In this document: positions 25,651-33,782 of the stretch, piece after piece
How the letters are laid out: each line of letters begins with the position of its first letter
Numbering within the stretch: the first letter of the stretch is position 1
Source of the DNA: Nibribacter ruber
GTDB taxonomy: Bacteria > Bacteroidota > Bacteroidia > Cytophagales > Hymenobacteraceae
Length of the DNA stretch: 64,000 nucleotides
Assembly: GCF_009913235.1 (NCBI RefSeq)
Contig: NZ_CP047897.1
Location: 1,178,001 to 1,242,000, forward strand
Direction of reading: 5' to 3'
The notes under the pieces: generated by a model
Told to the model about the DNA's origin: nothing
Seen by the model: the letters and a program-made list of their open reading frames with translations, nothing else
Databases searched by the model: none
Program-made: the position numbers and the translations under genes

Positions 25651-25718
25651 ATACAACACTGTAAAAACGGCAGCATCGGCCGACGGCCTAACACATTTTT
25701 TACACGAGGCCGCTAGAC
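25651..25718 (+). repeat. attC site 7, terminal, with damaged R' box
   Basis: R'' is ATACAAC (25651-25657). The R' position reads GCTAGAC (25712-25718) instead of GTT-type, so the crossover triplet is lost. The stem GTAAAAA/TTTTTAC and the centre CGGCCGACGGCC remain. It closes the array. Confidence 0.8.
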
Positions 25719-25779
25719 AACCTCATCACAACTTACTCCCCATTTTTCAATTTAAAAATAAAATAGTTACATTCCCTCT

Positions 25780-26889
25780 ATGAAAAAGACATGGGGAATT
25801 CTTTTGCTTTTGGCATTTACGCTGGTGCCGCAACTAAACTATGCCCAGACGGGGCCTTGGGCCAAATATGACCAGGAAATGAAGGATGGCGCTTTGTACC
25901 GTGAGGCCAGCGCCGGCAACCTGGAAGAGGTGAAAAGCATAGTGGCCGGGGGCGGAAACATTCATTATCTGGCGCCGCAGACCAAGTCCACCATCTTAAT
26001 GGCCGCTGCCGGAAGCGGAAAGATTGAGGTAGTCCGTTACCTGCTTGACCTGGGCGCCGACCCAACCGCCAAAGACTGGTGGAATTATACGGCCCTGGAC
26101 AAAGCCAAATTTGTAGGCGCCCAGGATATTGTAGCGCTGTTGCAAGAAAAGATAACGGGTAATCAAGCCACTTCCCCGTCGCCGCAGCCACAACCCAAAG
26201 ACGACAAGAAAAACGGCAAGCAAGAAAACAAGCCTATTACCGTAACACCTAAGCCAAAACCCCAGCCGAAGCCGCTAACAAAACCAGTTCCGGCCTCTCC
26301 TACCAAATGGCCATCCTTCGGGTCTTACGCCGCTGGAGATTCTGTCTTGTATTGGGTACCTACTGGTTGGCGGCGCGCCGTTATTAAAGAAGTGGGCGTA
26401 AAAGATCCCACCGGTAGAATTTCTGTAGACTACTCACATAAGAAGTATCTGCTAGACCCAGACGCTTATGCTTTGGGCAATGACTGGTATGAATGGAGCG
26501 GCGTAGTGAAAACCAAGCGCCAGCCTTTCTGGACCAACTGGTTTATAGGCATCTGGAACATTGGCGAAGTACAAGCCCATACCAATGAGGTAAAAAACGG
26601 CAAAGAAACCGACACTTATTCTTACATGAAGGCCACTGAGAAACTACAGGTGTTTGCCAACAACACCTACAAGTGGCAACTCATGGATGGCAAAGTGATT
26701 ACCGGCAAATGGAAGGCCCTTCCCAATGAACCAGGCATTGTGCTGCTCAAAGCCTACCGTGGGTTTGACTGGTCCTTGCGCAACTCAACGGGGGTGCATG
26801 ACTGGTCCATCAGAAAATTAGACATGATCAACCTGAAGCCCAATGCCCAAGTCCTGTCTATTAACGGCCATCGTAAAACCACCGAGTAG
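25780..26889 (+). CDS. Exported ankyrin-repeat protein
   Basis: A 369-residue protein with a Sec signal (MKKTWGILLLLAFTLVPQ, cleaved near NYAQ). At least three ankyrin repeats follow: ALYREASAGNLEEVKSIVAGG, TILMAAAGSGKIEVVRYLLD and TALDKAKFVGAQDIVALLQ. A Pro/Lys/Gln-rich linker (residues ~133-175) leads to a C-terminal domain of about 190 residues that is not recognised (GDSVLYWVPTGWRRAVIKEVG; WEKL-like aromatic strands). The GC-rich codon use returns to the chromosomal norm, so it marks the first resident gene after the cassette array. Confidence 0.85.
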   Translation: MKKTWGILLLLAFTLVPQLNYAQTGPWAKYDQEMKDGALYREASAGNLEEVKSIVAGGGNIHYLAPQTKSTILMAAAGSGKIEVVRYLLDLGADPTAKDWWNYTALDKAKFVGAQDIVALLQEKITGNQATSPSPQPQPKDDKKNGKQENKPITVTPKPKPQPKPLTKPVPASPTKWPSFGSYAAGDSVLYWVPTGWRRAVIKEVGVKDPTGRISVDYSHKKYLLDPDAYALGNDWYEWSGVVKTKRQPFWTNWFIGIWNIGEVQAHTNEVKNGKETDTYSYMKATEKLQVFANNTYKWQLMDGKVITGKWKALPNEPGIVLLKAYRGFDWSLRNSTGVHDWSIRKLDMINLKPNAQVLSINGHRKTTE

Positions 26890-26993
26890 CTCAAAGGTTC
26901 CTCCTCCTTCTTTAGAAAGCACTTCCTGCTATAACAGCTGTAACAAGCGTTACGCAGGCACTGGCTACGTACACTGCAACCTGCTTAAGTAAT

Positions 26994-27035
26994 GTCGTTT
27001 TTGGGCTGTTTTCAGGAAATCAGCCTAAAAACGAC
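26994..27035. repeat. Interspersed palindrome, copy 11
   Basis: GTCGTTTTTGGGCTGTTTTC faces GAAATCAGCCTAAAAACGAC with two mismatches. It lies 105 bp past the ankyrin gene; the rest of 26890-27220 holds nothing recognisable. Confidence 0.88.
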
Positions 27036-27220
27036 TTCTTTTTAAGAATAGCCTCTTTGTGGTTTTGTCAACTGAGCGTTGCTTGGCAAAGGCAGGAATT
27101 TACAAACAGGTAGAATTTTAAACCTCTATCTTGCTTACCAAAAAAGGAAAAACCCTTTTTCATCTTCCATAAACACAAGGTACATCTCCTGCACCCGCAC
27201 GGTCCAACCCTATACCCACT

Positions 27221-28264
27221 ATGAAAGCCACTCTATTGCTTTTTCTGTTTTACGCTTTATTCTCCTATAAAGTAGACGCCCAGACCAAGGGCATTCATGA
27301 AGAAAACTACCTCACCTTGGGGGGCATTGAGCAGTGGGTGACCATTCACGGCGAAGACAAGACCAAGCCCATTGTTTTGTTTCTTCACGGCGGGCCAGGC
27401 AGCACCATGAGCCAGTATGATGATGCCATGTATGGCTCCTGGAAAAATGACTTCGTGCTGGTGTACTGGGACCAGCGCGGGGCTGGCAGAACCTTTGGCA
27501 AGAATGCTCCAGATTCTGTCACCGAAGATTACTGGATGGAAAACCCCTTGACCCTGGAGCAAATGACTAAAGACGGCATTGAACTTTCTGAGTACCTGAT
27601 TAAGCACCTGGGTCAAAAGAAAACCATGCTGGTGGGCACCTCCTGGGGTTCCATTCTGGGCGCAAAGATGGCCTTGACCAGACCTGATTTGTATGCCGCC
27701 TACGTAGGGCACTCCCAGGTGGTGAATCATGCCGAAGGATTCAAGAACGCGTTTCAAAAGGTATCCATCCTGGCGCAGCAAGCAAACGATCAGGAGGCGC
27801 TCACGCAATTGCAGGCCTTGGGTCTCCCGCCGTATGAAGACGCCAGAAAAGCAGGACAGCTCATGCGCATCATCAAGAAGTATGAGAAGCTGCAGGCCGT
27901 GCCCGCGCCATCCACCTGGTGGAAAGTGAGGCAAGAATATGACAATGAAAAAGACGCCCAAGACCGGTACAACGGCGATGATTATTCCTTCCTCTATTCT
28001 GCCGGCCACAAGAAGATGGGCATAAAGTCTATGATGGCTGGTGTAGATTTTATGAAAGATGGTTTGATCTTTCAGGTGCCGGTTACCTTCATTCAGGGCG
28101 AAGTGGACATTCTAACCGCTCCAGAACTTACCAGGGCGTACTATGAGAAAGTGAAAGCGCCAAAGAAGGATTTTGTACTAGTGCCCGGCGCGGCCCACGG
28201 TCATAACCAGGCCGTAATAGATGCCCAATATGTGGCCGTTAAGAAGTTACTCAAGGTAAGGTAA
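27221..28264 (+). CDS. Exported alpha/beta hydrolase, proline iminopeptidase-like (S33)
   Basis: A 347-residue protein with a Sec signal (MKATLLLFLFYALFSYKVDA). The oxyanion motif LFLHGGPGST is near residue 57, WDQRGAGRTFG follows, and the nucleophile Ser141 lies in GTSWGS. A later acid (GEVDILTAPE) and His (PGAAHGHNQA) complete the triad. HGGPG and DQRGAGR are marks of the prolyl aminopeptidase group, though its large cap domain makes the substrate uncertain. It is probably periplasmic and monocistronic, bounded by palindromes on both sides. Confidence 0.85.
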   Translation: MKATLLLFLFYALFSYKVDAQTKGIHEENYLTLGGIEQWVTIHGEDKTKPIVLFLHGGPGSTMSQYDDAMYGSWKNDFVLVYWDQRGAGRTFGKNAPDSVTEDYWMENPLTLEQMTKDGIELSEYLIKHLGQKKTMLVGTSWGSILGAKMALTRPDLYAAYVGHSQVVNHAEGFKNAFQKVSILAQQANDQEALTQLQALGLPPYEDARKAGQLMRIIKKYEKLQAVPAPSTWWKVRQEYDNEKDAQDRYNGDDYSFLYSAGHKKMGIKSMMAGVDFMKDGLIFQVPVTFIQGEVDILTAPELTRAYYEKVKAPKKDFVLVPGAAHGHNQAVIDAQYVAVKKLLKVR

Positions 28265-28310
28265 CCTGCAGTTTTAGTACTAAACTGCCTTTTGAAATTC
28301 TTTTCAGAGA

Positions 28311-28354
28311 AGCCGTTTTTTGCCTGTTTCAAGGAAAACAGGCAAAAAACGGCT
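28311..28354. repeat. Interspersed palindrome, copy 12
   Basis: Compensated variant: six T and GCCTG on the left match CAGGC and six A on the right, inside an AGCCG/CGGCT outer stem. It lies 47 bp after the hydrolase stop. Confidence 0.9.
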
Positions 28355-28724
28355 TTATAGTTTCAGCTAAAAACCCAATGCTGCTTTGCACGTTTGAACA
28401 ATGAACAGGATGTTTAACCCTGCAGGACCTATTGTCTTTCCAACTTCTCCAGAGCAAGCGTCTTGGCTTGTTTAGCAAGAGCAAAATTAAGGAAAGCGGC
28501 ACTACTCCATGTGCGTATTCAGCACGCGCCCGTCTGCCCATTCATCAACCTACCAAACGCCAAGCAAAGCCACTCTCCTTTACTAGGCTAGCATGCCTTA
28601 TCAAAAGTACTCCTGTTAAGCCGCTCAGTCATTTTGGTGACTTAGAAAAGATGGGATAAGGCCAGGTTTTCTTATAGGCGAGGCCTCTACATGACAAGAA
28701 CCAAAAATTAGCCAAACATCCATC
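28355..28724. other. Intergenic stretch, nothing recognised
   Basis: No convincing gene or structured element is seen between copy 12 and the MFS gene. Short open frames on both strands lack a plausible start or composition. Confidence 0.5.
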
Positions 28725-30224
28725 ATGGAGGCAGTGCAGTACAAGGGAAATGACAAATTGCTGTTTGGGATTATCCTAGGCGTTCTGGCCTTCTGGTTGT
28801 TTGCCCAAACCACCCTCAACATCAACGTGGACATGGCCAAAGACCTTCAAATGGAGACGGCCACCATGAACATTGCCGTTTCCATCACCTCCTTGTTCTC
28901 TGGCATCTTCATAGTGGTCATGGGGGGCCTGGCCGACCGGGTGGGCAGGATGAAGATCATCAAAATTGGGTTTGTCTTTAGCATCAAAGGTTCTTTGCTG
29001 GTAGGCATCACGCCCGCGGGAACGTTGGCGGCCCCGGTTCTCATTGCCGGTCGCATTCTGCAGGGCTTGTCTGGGGCCTGCATCATGCCAGCCAGCTTGG
29101 CCCTCTTGAAAGTCTACTGGGACGGGGCTGCCCGACAGCGGGCCATCAGTCTCTGGTCCATGGGTTCCTGGGGCGGCTCTGGGTTTTGTGCCCTTTTTGG
29201 AGGGTTAATGGCCCAGAACGTAGGATGGCGGTATATCTTTTTCGGCTCCATCGTCATCTCTTTGTTAGGAATGTGGATGATCAAAGGCACCCCAGAAAGC
29301 AAGGCACCTACCACAGGAGAGCAGAAGAAACAGGACGTGGCCGGCATTCTCACGTTCATGGTGGTAATGATAGCCCTGCAGGTTTTAGTGAGCCAGGGCA
29401 GCAACCTTGGCTGGACCAGTGCGGCCTCCCTCCTGTTGTTGGCCGCAGCTATTGGGTTTGGCATCGCCTTTTTCCGGATTGAAAAGGGCAAGGACAATGC
29501 TTTCATTGATTTCAGGCTTTTCAAAAATTCTACCTATACCGGGGCCACCATCTCCAACTTTCTGCTCAATGGCGTAGCTGGCATGCTAATCGTTTCTCTG
29601 ATGCTGCTCCAGGTGGGCGGAGGTCTTTCGGCGCAGACGGCCGGACTCCTTACCTTAGGCTACGCCATTGCCATTGTGGCGTTTATCAGGACGGGGGAAA
29701 AACTGTTGCAACGCTTTGGGCCGCGTAAACCCATGATCTGGGGCTGTATCATTGTGGGAATTTCCATTGCGCTGCTGTTGCCCACCAACGTCATGACGGG
29801 CACTTATAAAATCCTGGCCATCATTTCCTATACCTTGTTTGGCATTGGCCTGGCTTTCTACGCCACGCCTTCTACAGACGCCGCCCTTTCCAATCTTCCT
29901 GAGGCCCAGACGGGAGCCGGCTCCGGCATTTACAAAATGGCCTCCTCTTTGGGCGCTGCTTTTGGGGTGGCCATTTCTGCCGGCATCTTCGTAGGGATTA
30001 GCGCCATTGATACGCCCGGCAGCATCCTTGACAACGTCATTACTTTTGCCGGGCGGCAAGACAACCTAGCTTACCGCCAGGGCGCGATTTATGCGCTGCT
30101 CTTCAACCTGTTCATGGTCTTGGTGGCCATCATCTCCATCCTGAAGACCATACCTGCCAAGAAAGAAACAACCCTGCAGACGTCATTGAATACCCAGGCC
30201 CTTGAAACGCCGCCCACAACTTAA
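28725..30224 (+). CDS. MFS drug-efflux-type transporter (DHA2/QacA-like, 14 helices)
   Basis: A 499-residue inner-membrane protein with 13-14 hydrophobic segments. The MFS loop motif GGLADRVGRMKIIKIG lies near residue 68. ILQGLSGACIMPASLALL is the helix-4 region, and GSWGGSGFCALFGGLMAQNVGWRYIF is motif C of the DHA2 proton-drug antiporter group. The substrate is unknown. Twelve bases separate it from an M20 amidohydrolase gene, so the pair may export or process an acylated or amidated compound (inference). Confidence 0.9.
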   Translation: MEAVQYKGNDKLLFGIILGVLAFWLFAQTTLNINVDMAKDLQMETATMNIAVSITSLFSGIFIVVMGGLADRVGRMKIIKIGFVFSIKGSLLVGITPAGTLAAPVLIAGRILQGLSGACIMPASLALLKVYWDGAARQRAISLWSMGSWGGSGFCALFGGLMAQNVGWRYIFFGSIVISLLGMWMIKGTPESKAPTTGEQKKQDVAGILTFMVVMIALQVLVSQGSNLGWTSAASLLLLAAAIGFGIAFFRIEKGKDNAFIDFRLFKNSTYTGATISNFLLNGVAGMLIVSLMLLQVGGGLSAQTAGLLTLGYAIAIVAFIRTGEKLLQRFGPRKPMIWGCIIVGISIALLLPTNVMTGTYKILAIISYTLFGIGLAFYATPSTDAALSNLPEAQTGAGSGIYKMASSLGAAFGVAISAGIFVGISAIDTPGSILDNVITFAGRQDNLAYRQGAIYALLFNLFMVLVAIISILKTIPAKKETTLQTSLNTQALETPPTT

Positions 30225-30235
30225 ACTACCAAAGC

Positions 30236-31396
30236 ATGAAAACGAACATTTTGGAAGGCACCAAAGCCATTCATCAGGACATGAAAGAGTGGATGGATCA
30301 TATGCACCAATTCCCAGAACTGGCTATGCAGGAAACCGAAACCGCCAAATTCATTGCAGAGAAAGTGAAGTCTTTTGGCTTTGAGGTAGCCCAGGGGATA
30401 GGAAAGACTGGCATAGTGGCTTCCATGACCCTAGGCGATAACAAAAAATCCATTGGCCTGCGGGCCGATTTTGACGCCCTGCCCATTCAGGAAGACAACC
30501 AGCTGGCGTACAAGAGCAAGGTAGAAGGCAGGGCGCACCTCTGTGGCCATGATGGCCATACCACCATGCTCCTGGGAGCGGCTAAATATTTATCTCAGGC
30601 CAAAAACTTCAACGGTACGGTGCGCCTCATCTTCCAGCCCGCCGAGGAAACCATGCAGGGCGGCCCGGCCATGATCCAGGACGGCTTGTTTGAAAAGTTT
30701 CCGGTAGATGCGGTGTATGGCATGCACAACATGCCGGGGTTGGAAATGGGTAAACTCTATTTTAGAGAAGGAGAAACCATGGCCGCCGTAGACAACTGGG
30801 AGATTGAACTGACCGGTAAGGGAAGCCACGGCTCCATGCCCGAGCTGGGCATAGACCCCGTGGTGTGCGGGGCGTCATTGGTCATGGCGCTGCAAACCAT
30901 TGTCTCGCGTAACGTATCGCCGTGGCAGAATTCTGTGGTGACGGTGGGTGCTTTCCTTTCTGGCAATGCCGGCAACGCGGTGCCCCAGAACGCTATCCTA
31001 CGCTTAAGCATCAGAAACATGGATCCGCAGCTGCGGGAAAAGGTGCTGGATAGAATCAGGACCATGACCAAGGCCCAGGCTGAGGCTTTCAATTGCCAGT
31101 ATGAGATACGGGAAGGCATACCGGGAGCGGTTTTGGTGAACACCCCAGAAAATACGCAATGGGCCGCCGGGGTTGCCCGAGACGTCTTCGGACAGGAAAA
31201 AGTGGAAGATACTCTCCATCCTTATATGGGGAGTGAAGACTTCGCCTTTATGCTGCAGAAAAAGCAGGGCACCTACTGTATGCTGGGCAACGGCGATACC
31301 CCCATGGTGCACCATCCGCAATACATTTTCAACCAGGAGATCTTGCCTATTGGGGCAGCCTATTGGGTGGGGTTAACAGAAGCGTATTTACAATAG
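30236..31396 (+). CDS. M20 family amidohydrolase (hippurate / N-acyl amino acid hydrolase type)
   Basis: A 386-residue cytoplasmic di-metal hydrolase. RADFDALPIQE, HLCGHDGHTTMLLGAA and FQPAEETMQGGPAMI give the metal ligands and the catalytic Glu of the M20D group. GSHGSMPELGIDPV begins the dimerisation lid, and GSEDFAFMLQ near the C-terminus is the last ligand region. Enzymes of this type split N-acyl or aromatic amide bonds. It forms a probable two-gene operon with the upstream MFS transporter. Confidence 0.92.
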   Translation: MKTNILEGTKAIHQDMKEWMDHMHQFPELAMQETETAKFIAEKVKSFGFEVAQGIGKTGIVASMTLGDNKKSIGLRADFDALPIQEDNQLAYKSKVEGRAHLCGHDGHTTMLLGAAKYLSQAKNFNGTVRLIFQPAEETMQGGPAMIQDGLFEKFPVDAVYGMHNMPGLEMGKLYFREGETMAAVDNWEIELTGKGSHGSMPELGIDPVVCGASLVMALQTIVSRNVSPWQNSVVTVGAFLSGNAGNAVPQNAILRLSIRNMDPQLREKVLDRIRTMTKAQAEAFNCQYEIREGIPGAVLVNTPENTQWAAGVARDVFGQEKVEDTLHPYMGSEDFAFMLQKKQGTYCMLGNGDTPMVHHPQYIFNQEILPIGAAYWVGLTEAYLQ

Positions 31397-31829
31397 CGAA
31401 GGCCCAAGGCTCTCAGCTTCACGTTTTAATTCGTACTAAAAGCCCGTGCCGGTACGCTCATTTACCAAATCCTCACCATTGCCAGGCATATAGTGGAGTT
31501 GGCTTTCCATGACTCTTTGAAAAAGCGCAGATACATGGCTTTAGACCGTGCACCTGCGCTATGTTTTGCTTCTATGTTGCCGCAAATGCGCTGGAGTAAA
31601 AATACCTCTTGCAGAGATTCCATATCCTTGCTAGTAAACCAACTCCCACCCTTCCTAGACTAAACCTAAACAGAGTTTTCCAGGAGTTGCAGACTTCAGC
31701 AAAGTATGCATAGTGGCTGGCTTTTTTCAGTGCCTAAGAAAAGATACTAATTAGTCGAGATGGTCCTTCCTTAAGGAAAAGAAAGTTTTGAAATTGGCTG
31801 TTCTGGGCAAGGCCAGAATTTGCTTGTGG
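31397..31829. other. Intergenic stretch, nothing recognised
   Basis: No supported gene, repeat or hairpin was found between the M20 gene and the promoter of the following outer-membrane protein. Confidence 0.5.
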
Positions 31830-31862
31830 TTTGCTTTTTCTCAGGCAAGAAGTATATATTTG
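31830..31862 (+). promoter_or_regulatory. Bacteroidota-type promoter of the outer-membrane protein gene
   Basis: TTTG at 31830-31833 and TATATTTG at 31855-31862 match the -33 and -7 boxes (TTTG, TAnnTTTG) with a 21-bp spacer. The downstream gene would have a leader of about 105 nt. Confidence 0.55.
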
Positions 31863-31974
31863 AACGGCGAAATTCCCCTTTTGCCCAGCTTACAAGTATG
31901 TTTATTCTCCCGCAGGATCAGCACCAGTCAGTTTCAAAACAATGCTTCCACTCCTAATCACCTAACTGCCCTTT

Positions 31975-32571
31975 ATGAAAAAAAAATTACTGATTCCGTT
32001 ACTATTCTTTGGTAGCGTTGCTGCTTCCTTTGCCCAGACCACTCCTGACTCAACGTCAGTAGCCCGAGACTACAAACCCGTCCGCTTTCTTTTAGGAGCC
32101 GCCGTTGAGTTTGGCGGCGATAAAGTTGCCGAAACCTATTTTACCAACGGCGAAACCCAGTCTACCAGAGCCGGCCAAGGGGTGTCCATTCATGCCGGCG
32201 GACAGTTTGAATTGCCCAACCTGGACAAGTTCCTGCTGCGGGCCACCGTGGGCTTCAAGTACGTGACCACCCAGGCAGACAATGCCCATATTCGGTTAAG
32301 CCGCATTCCTTTGCATTTGACCGCCAACTACATGGCCACCGAGAAAATAAGAATTGGCGCAGGCCTGGCCTCGCACCAGAGCATTACGTTCAAGACAGAC
32401 GGCCTGAGCGAGGACTTTGAATTTAAGGGAGCCAACGGCGCCATCTTTGAGATAGCCTACAGTTTCATAGGCCTTTCTTACACCCTCATGGACTATAAAG
32501 ACCAGTTTAACAATTCCTATTCTGCCAACAGCATAGGCCTTACTTTCTCTGGCGTTTTTCCTAAGCGATAA
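31975..32571 (+). CDS. Outer-membrane beta-barrel protein
   Basis: A 198-residue exported protein. A Sec signal (KKKLLIPLLFFGSVAASFAQ) precedes alternating hydrophobic strands (FLLGAAVEFGG, LLRATVGFKYVTT, LHLTANYMATEKIRIGAGLASH, IGLTFSGVF). This fits a small outer-membrane barrel of the OmpA/OmpX-like type. No periplasmic domain is attached. Function is unknown. Confidence 0.75.
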   Translation: MKKKLLIPLLFFGSVAASFAQTTPDSTSVARDYKPVRFLLGAAVEFGGDKVAETYFTNGETQSTRAGQGVSIHAGGQFELPNLDKFLLRATVGFKYVTTQADNAHIRLSRIPLHLTANYMATEKIRIGAGLASHQSITFKTDGLSEDFEFKGANGAIFEIAYSFIGLSYTLMDYKDQFNNSYSANSIGLTFSGVFPKR

Positions 32572-32627
32572 TCGGCTCTCCGCTTTATTGAAAGTTCCGT
32601 TCCATTTCAACTCGGCAAAACTCCGTT

Positions 32628-32667
32628 TTTGGGCTCTTTCCTGGAAAAGAACCCAAAAACGGAGTTT
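32628..32667. repeat. Interspersed palindrome, copy 13
   Basis: AAACTCCGTTTTTGGG on the left faces CCCAAAAACGGAGTTT on the right, with the inner arms changed to CTCTTTCC/GGAAAAGA. It lies 57 bp past the barrel protein gene. Confidence 0.9.
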
Positions 32668-32794
32668 CTTTTTTAGGCAAGGCAAGCTAACATGCACCAG
32701 TAATACCAAACCAATAGACATCGACTATCGTAATTTATTTATTGTTTATCAATATTTATTTATTACTTTGGTTAAAATATTAAAGGTATATGCC

Positions 32795-33331
32795 ATGTCT
32801 GACACAAACAATTACCTCTTCATCGGCCTTAAAATTGTGGCCTGGATCATCTTTGTTGGTTTGTGTATAGAGGCCGGTGGCTTGTTGGTTAATTTCATAG
32901 TCAGTCTTTTTCGCCCTGAGTTTGTCCAGAATCTGTACAATACGCTAGATTTAAGTGACATGTACCACCATAACAAGTGGGGGTATTTTTCTATGTATAG
33001 TTTCATACTTGTAATTGCTATCCTGAAAGCGTACATGTTCTATGTGGTGGTGGCCCTGGTCACCAAACTTGACTTAACCAAACCCTTCAACAGTGTGGTG
33101 GCGGGCCAGATCAGGCAAATCAGTTACTACACCTTCTCCATTGGATTGATAAGTTATGTGGGAAGGGAGGCTGCCCAGCACTTGCAAAGCCGGGGGTATG
33201 CCACAGACAGCCTGCAACCCTACTGGGCAGACAGCCAGGCGTTTATCTTAATGGCCGCCGTCCTGTACATCATTGCCACCATCTTCCGGAAGGGCCTGGA
33301 ACTTCAGACAGAAAACGACCTAACCGTGTAA
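32795..33331 (+). CDS. DUF2975 family membrane protein
   Basis: A 178-residue protein with four likely membrane helices (KIVAWIIFVGLCIEAGGLLV, SFILVIAILKAYMFYVVVALV, QISYYTFSIGLISYVG and AFILMAAVLYIIATIF), in the pattern of DUF2975. The ATG at 32795 was chosen because a longer frame from 32588 reads through palindrome copy 13. The next gene, a small HTH regulator, follows after 2 bp. In other bacteria DUF2975 proteins are likewise paired with a YozG-like HTH protein, which suggests membrane-linked control of the regulator. Confidence 0.85.
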   Translation: MSDTNNYLFIGLKIVAWIIFVGLCIEAGGLLVNFIVSLFRPEFVQNLYNTLDLSDMYHHNKWGYFSMYSFILVIAILKAYMFYVVVALVTKLDLTKPFNSVVAGQIRQISYYTFSIGLISYVGREAAQHLQSRGYATDSLQPYWADSQAFILMAAVLYIIATIFRKGLELQTENDLTV

Positions 33332-33333
33332 CC

Positions 33334-33543
33334 ATGCCCATAGTTGTAAACTTAGACGTGATGATGGCCAAGCGCAAAATGTCATTGAACGAGCTTTCTC
33401 AAAAAGTAGACTTAACCCTCTCCAACCTTTCCATTTTAAAGACCGGCAAAGCGAAAGCCGTGCGGTTCACTACCCTGGAGGCCATTTGCAAAGCCTTAGA
33501 CTGCCAACCCGGCGACATTCTGGAATATGTGAATGAATCATAG
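33334..33543 (+). CDS. Small Cro/C1-type HTH regulator (YozG-like)
   Basis: A 69-residue DNA-binding protein made of a single helix-turn-helix domain: MMAKRKMSLNELSQKVDLTL, then SNLSILKTGKAKAVRFTTLE and ICKALDCQPGDILEY. It lies 2 bp after the DUF2975 gene and is surely cotranscribed. It probably regulates its own operon. Confidence 0.9.
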   Translation: MPIVVNLDVMMAKRKMSLNELSQKVDLTLSNLSILKTGKAKAVRFTTLEAICKALDCQPGDILEYVNES

Positions 33544-33572
33544 CCAAGGCCCTTCTTATTTAACTAATCATG

Positions 33573-33618
33573 AAGCCGTTTTTTGGCTGTTTTCCTGAAA
33601 ACAGCCAAAAAACGGCTT
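33573..33618. repeat. Interspersed palindrome, copy 14
   Basis: Compensated variant with six T and six A in the arms and an outer stem AAGCCG/CGGCTT. It starts 30 bp after the HTH gene. Confidence 0.92.
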
Positions 33619-33782
33619 TACTCATAAATAGGAAACTCTACAGCCCGGTCCCACTAAATAATAAGGTTTTGCTATATTTACATTTTGCTAGCCAATAATA
33701 TAGTAATCAAGTCTTTCCGAAAGTAAGCCTGCGCTTTTCAGACCTGATTAAATGGATGATTTGTATCTAATTTGTCACCCGT

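Larger units (their letters stand above)
21884..25712 (+). mobile_element. Integron gene-cassette array without integrase (CALIN), seven cassettes
   Basis: Seven short AT-rich genes, all on the plus strand, alternate with seven attC sites. Cassette boundaries, taken at G/TT of each R' box, are 21884-22492, 22493-22982, 22983-23539, 23540-24179, 24180-24650, 24651-25086 and 25087-25712. Each cassette's first bases are complementary to the R'' box near its own end: TTATGCC/GGCATAA, TTAGGC/GCCTAA, TTATGC/GCATAA, TTGGTAGC/GCTACCAA, TTAGGG/CCCTAA, TTGTGAGGC/GCCCCACAA (one mismatch) and TTGTATGGT/ACCATACAA. This is expected only if each unit was once a closed circle. No IntI-like tyrosine recombinase is in the window. 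Confidence 0.9.

Noticed and set aside
22432-25718. attC-like sites considered as ordinary REP or BIME elements
   Set aside because: The end-to-end pairing follows each cassette rather than each site, which REP elements do not explain.
28432-28659. 75-codon open frame upstream of the MFS gene
   Set aside because: No signal, domain or start context; composition is that of intergenic DNA.
31788-32015. 75-codon open frame overlapping the leader and start of the outer-membrane protein
   Set aside because: It overlaps the promoter boxes and the signal peptide of a better gene in another frame.
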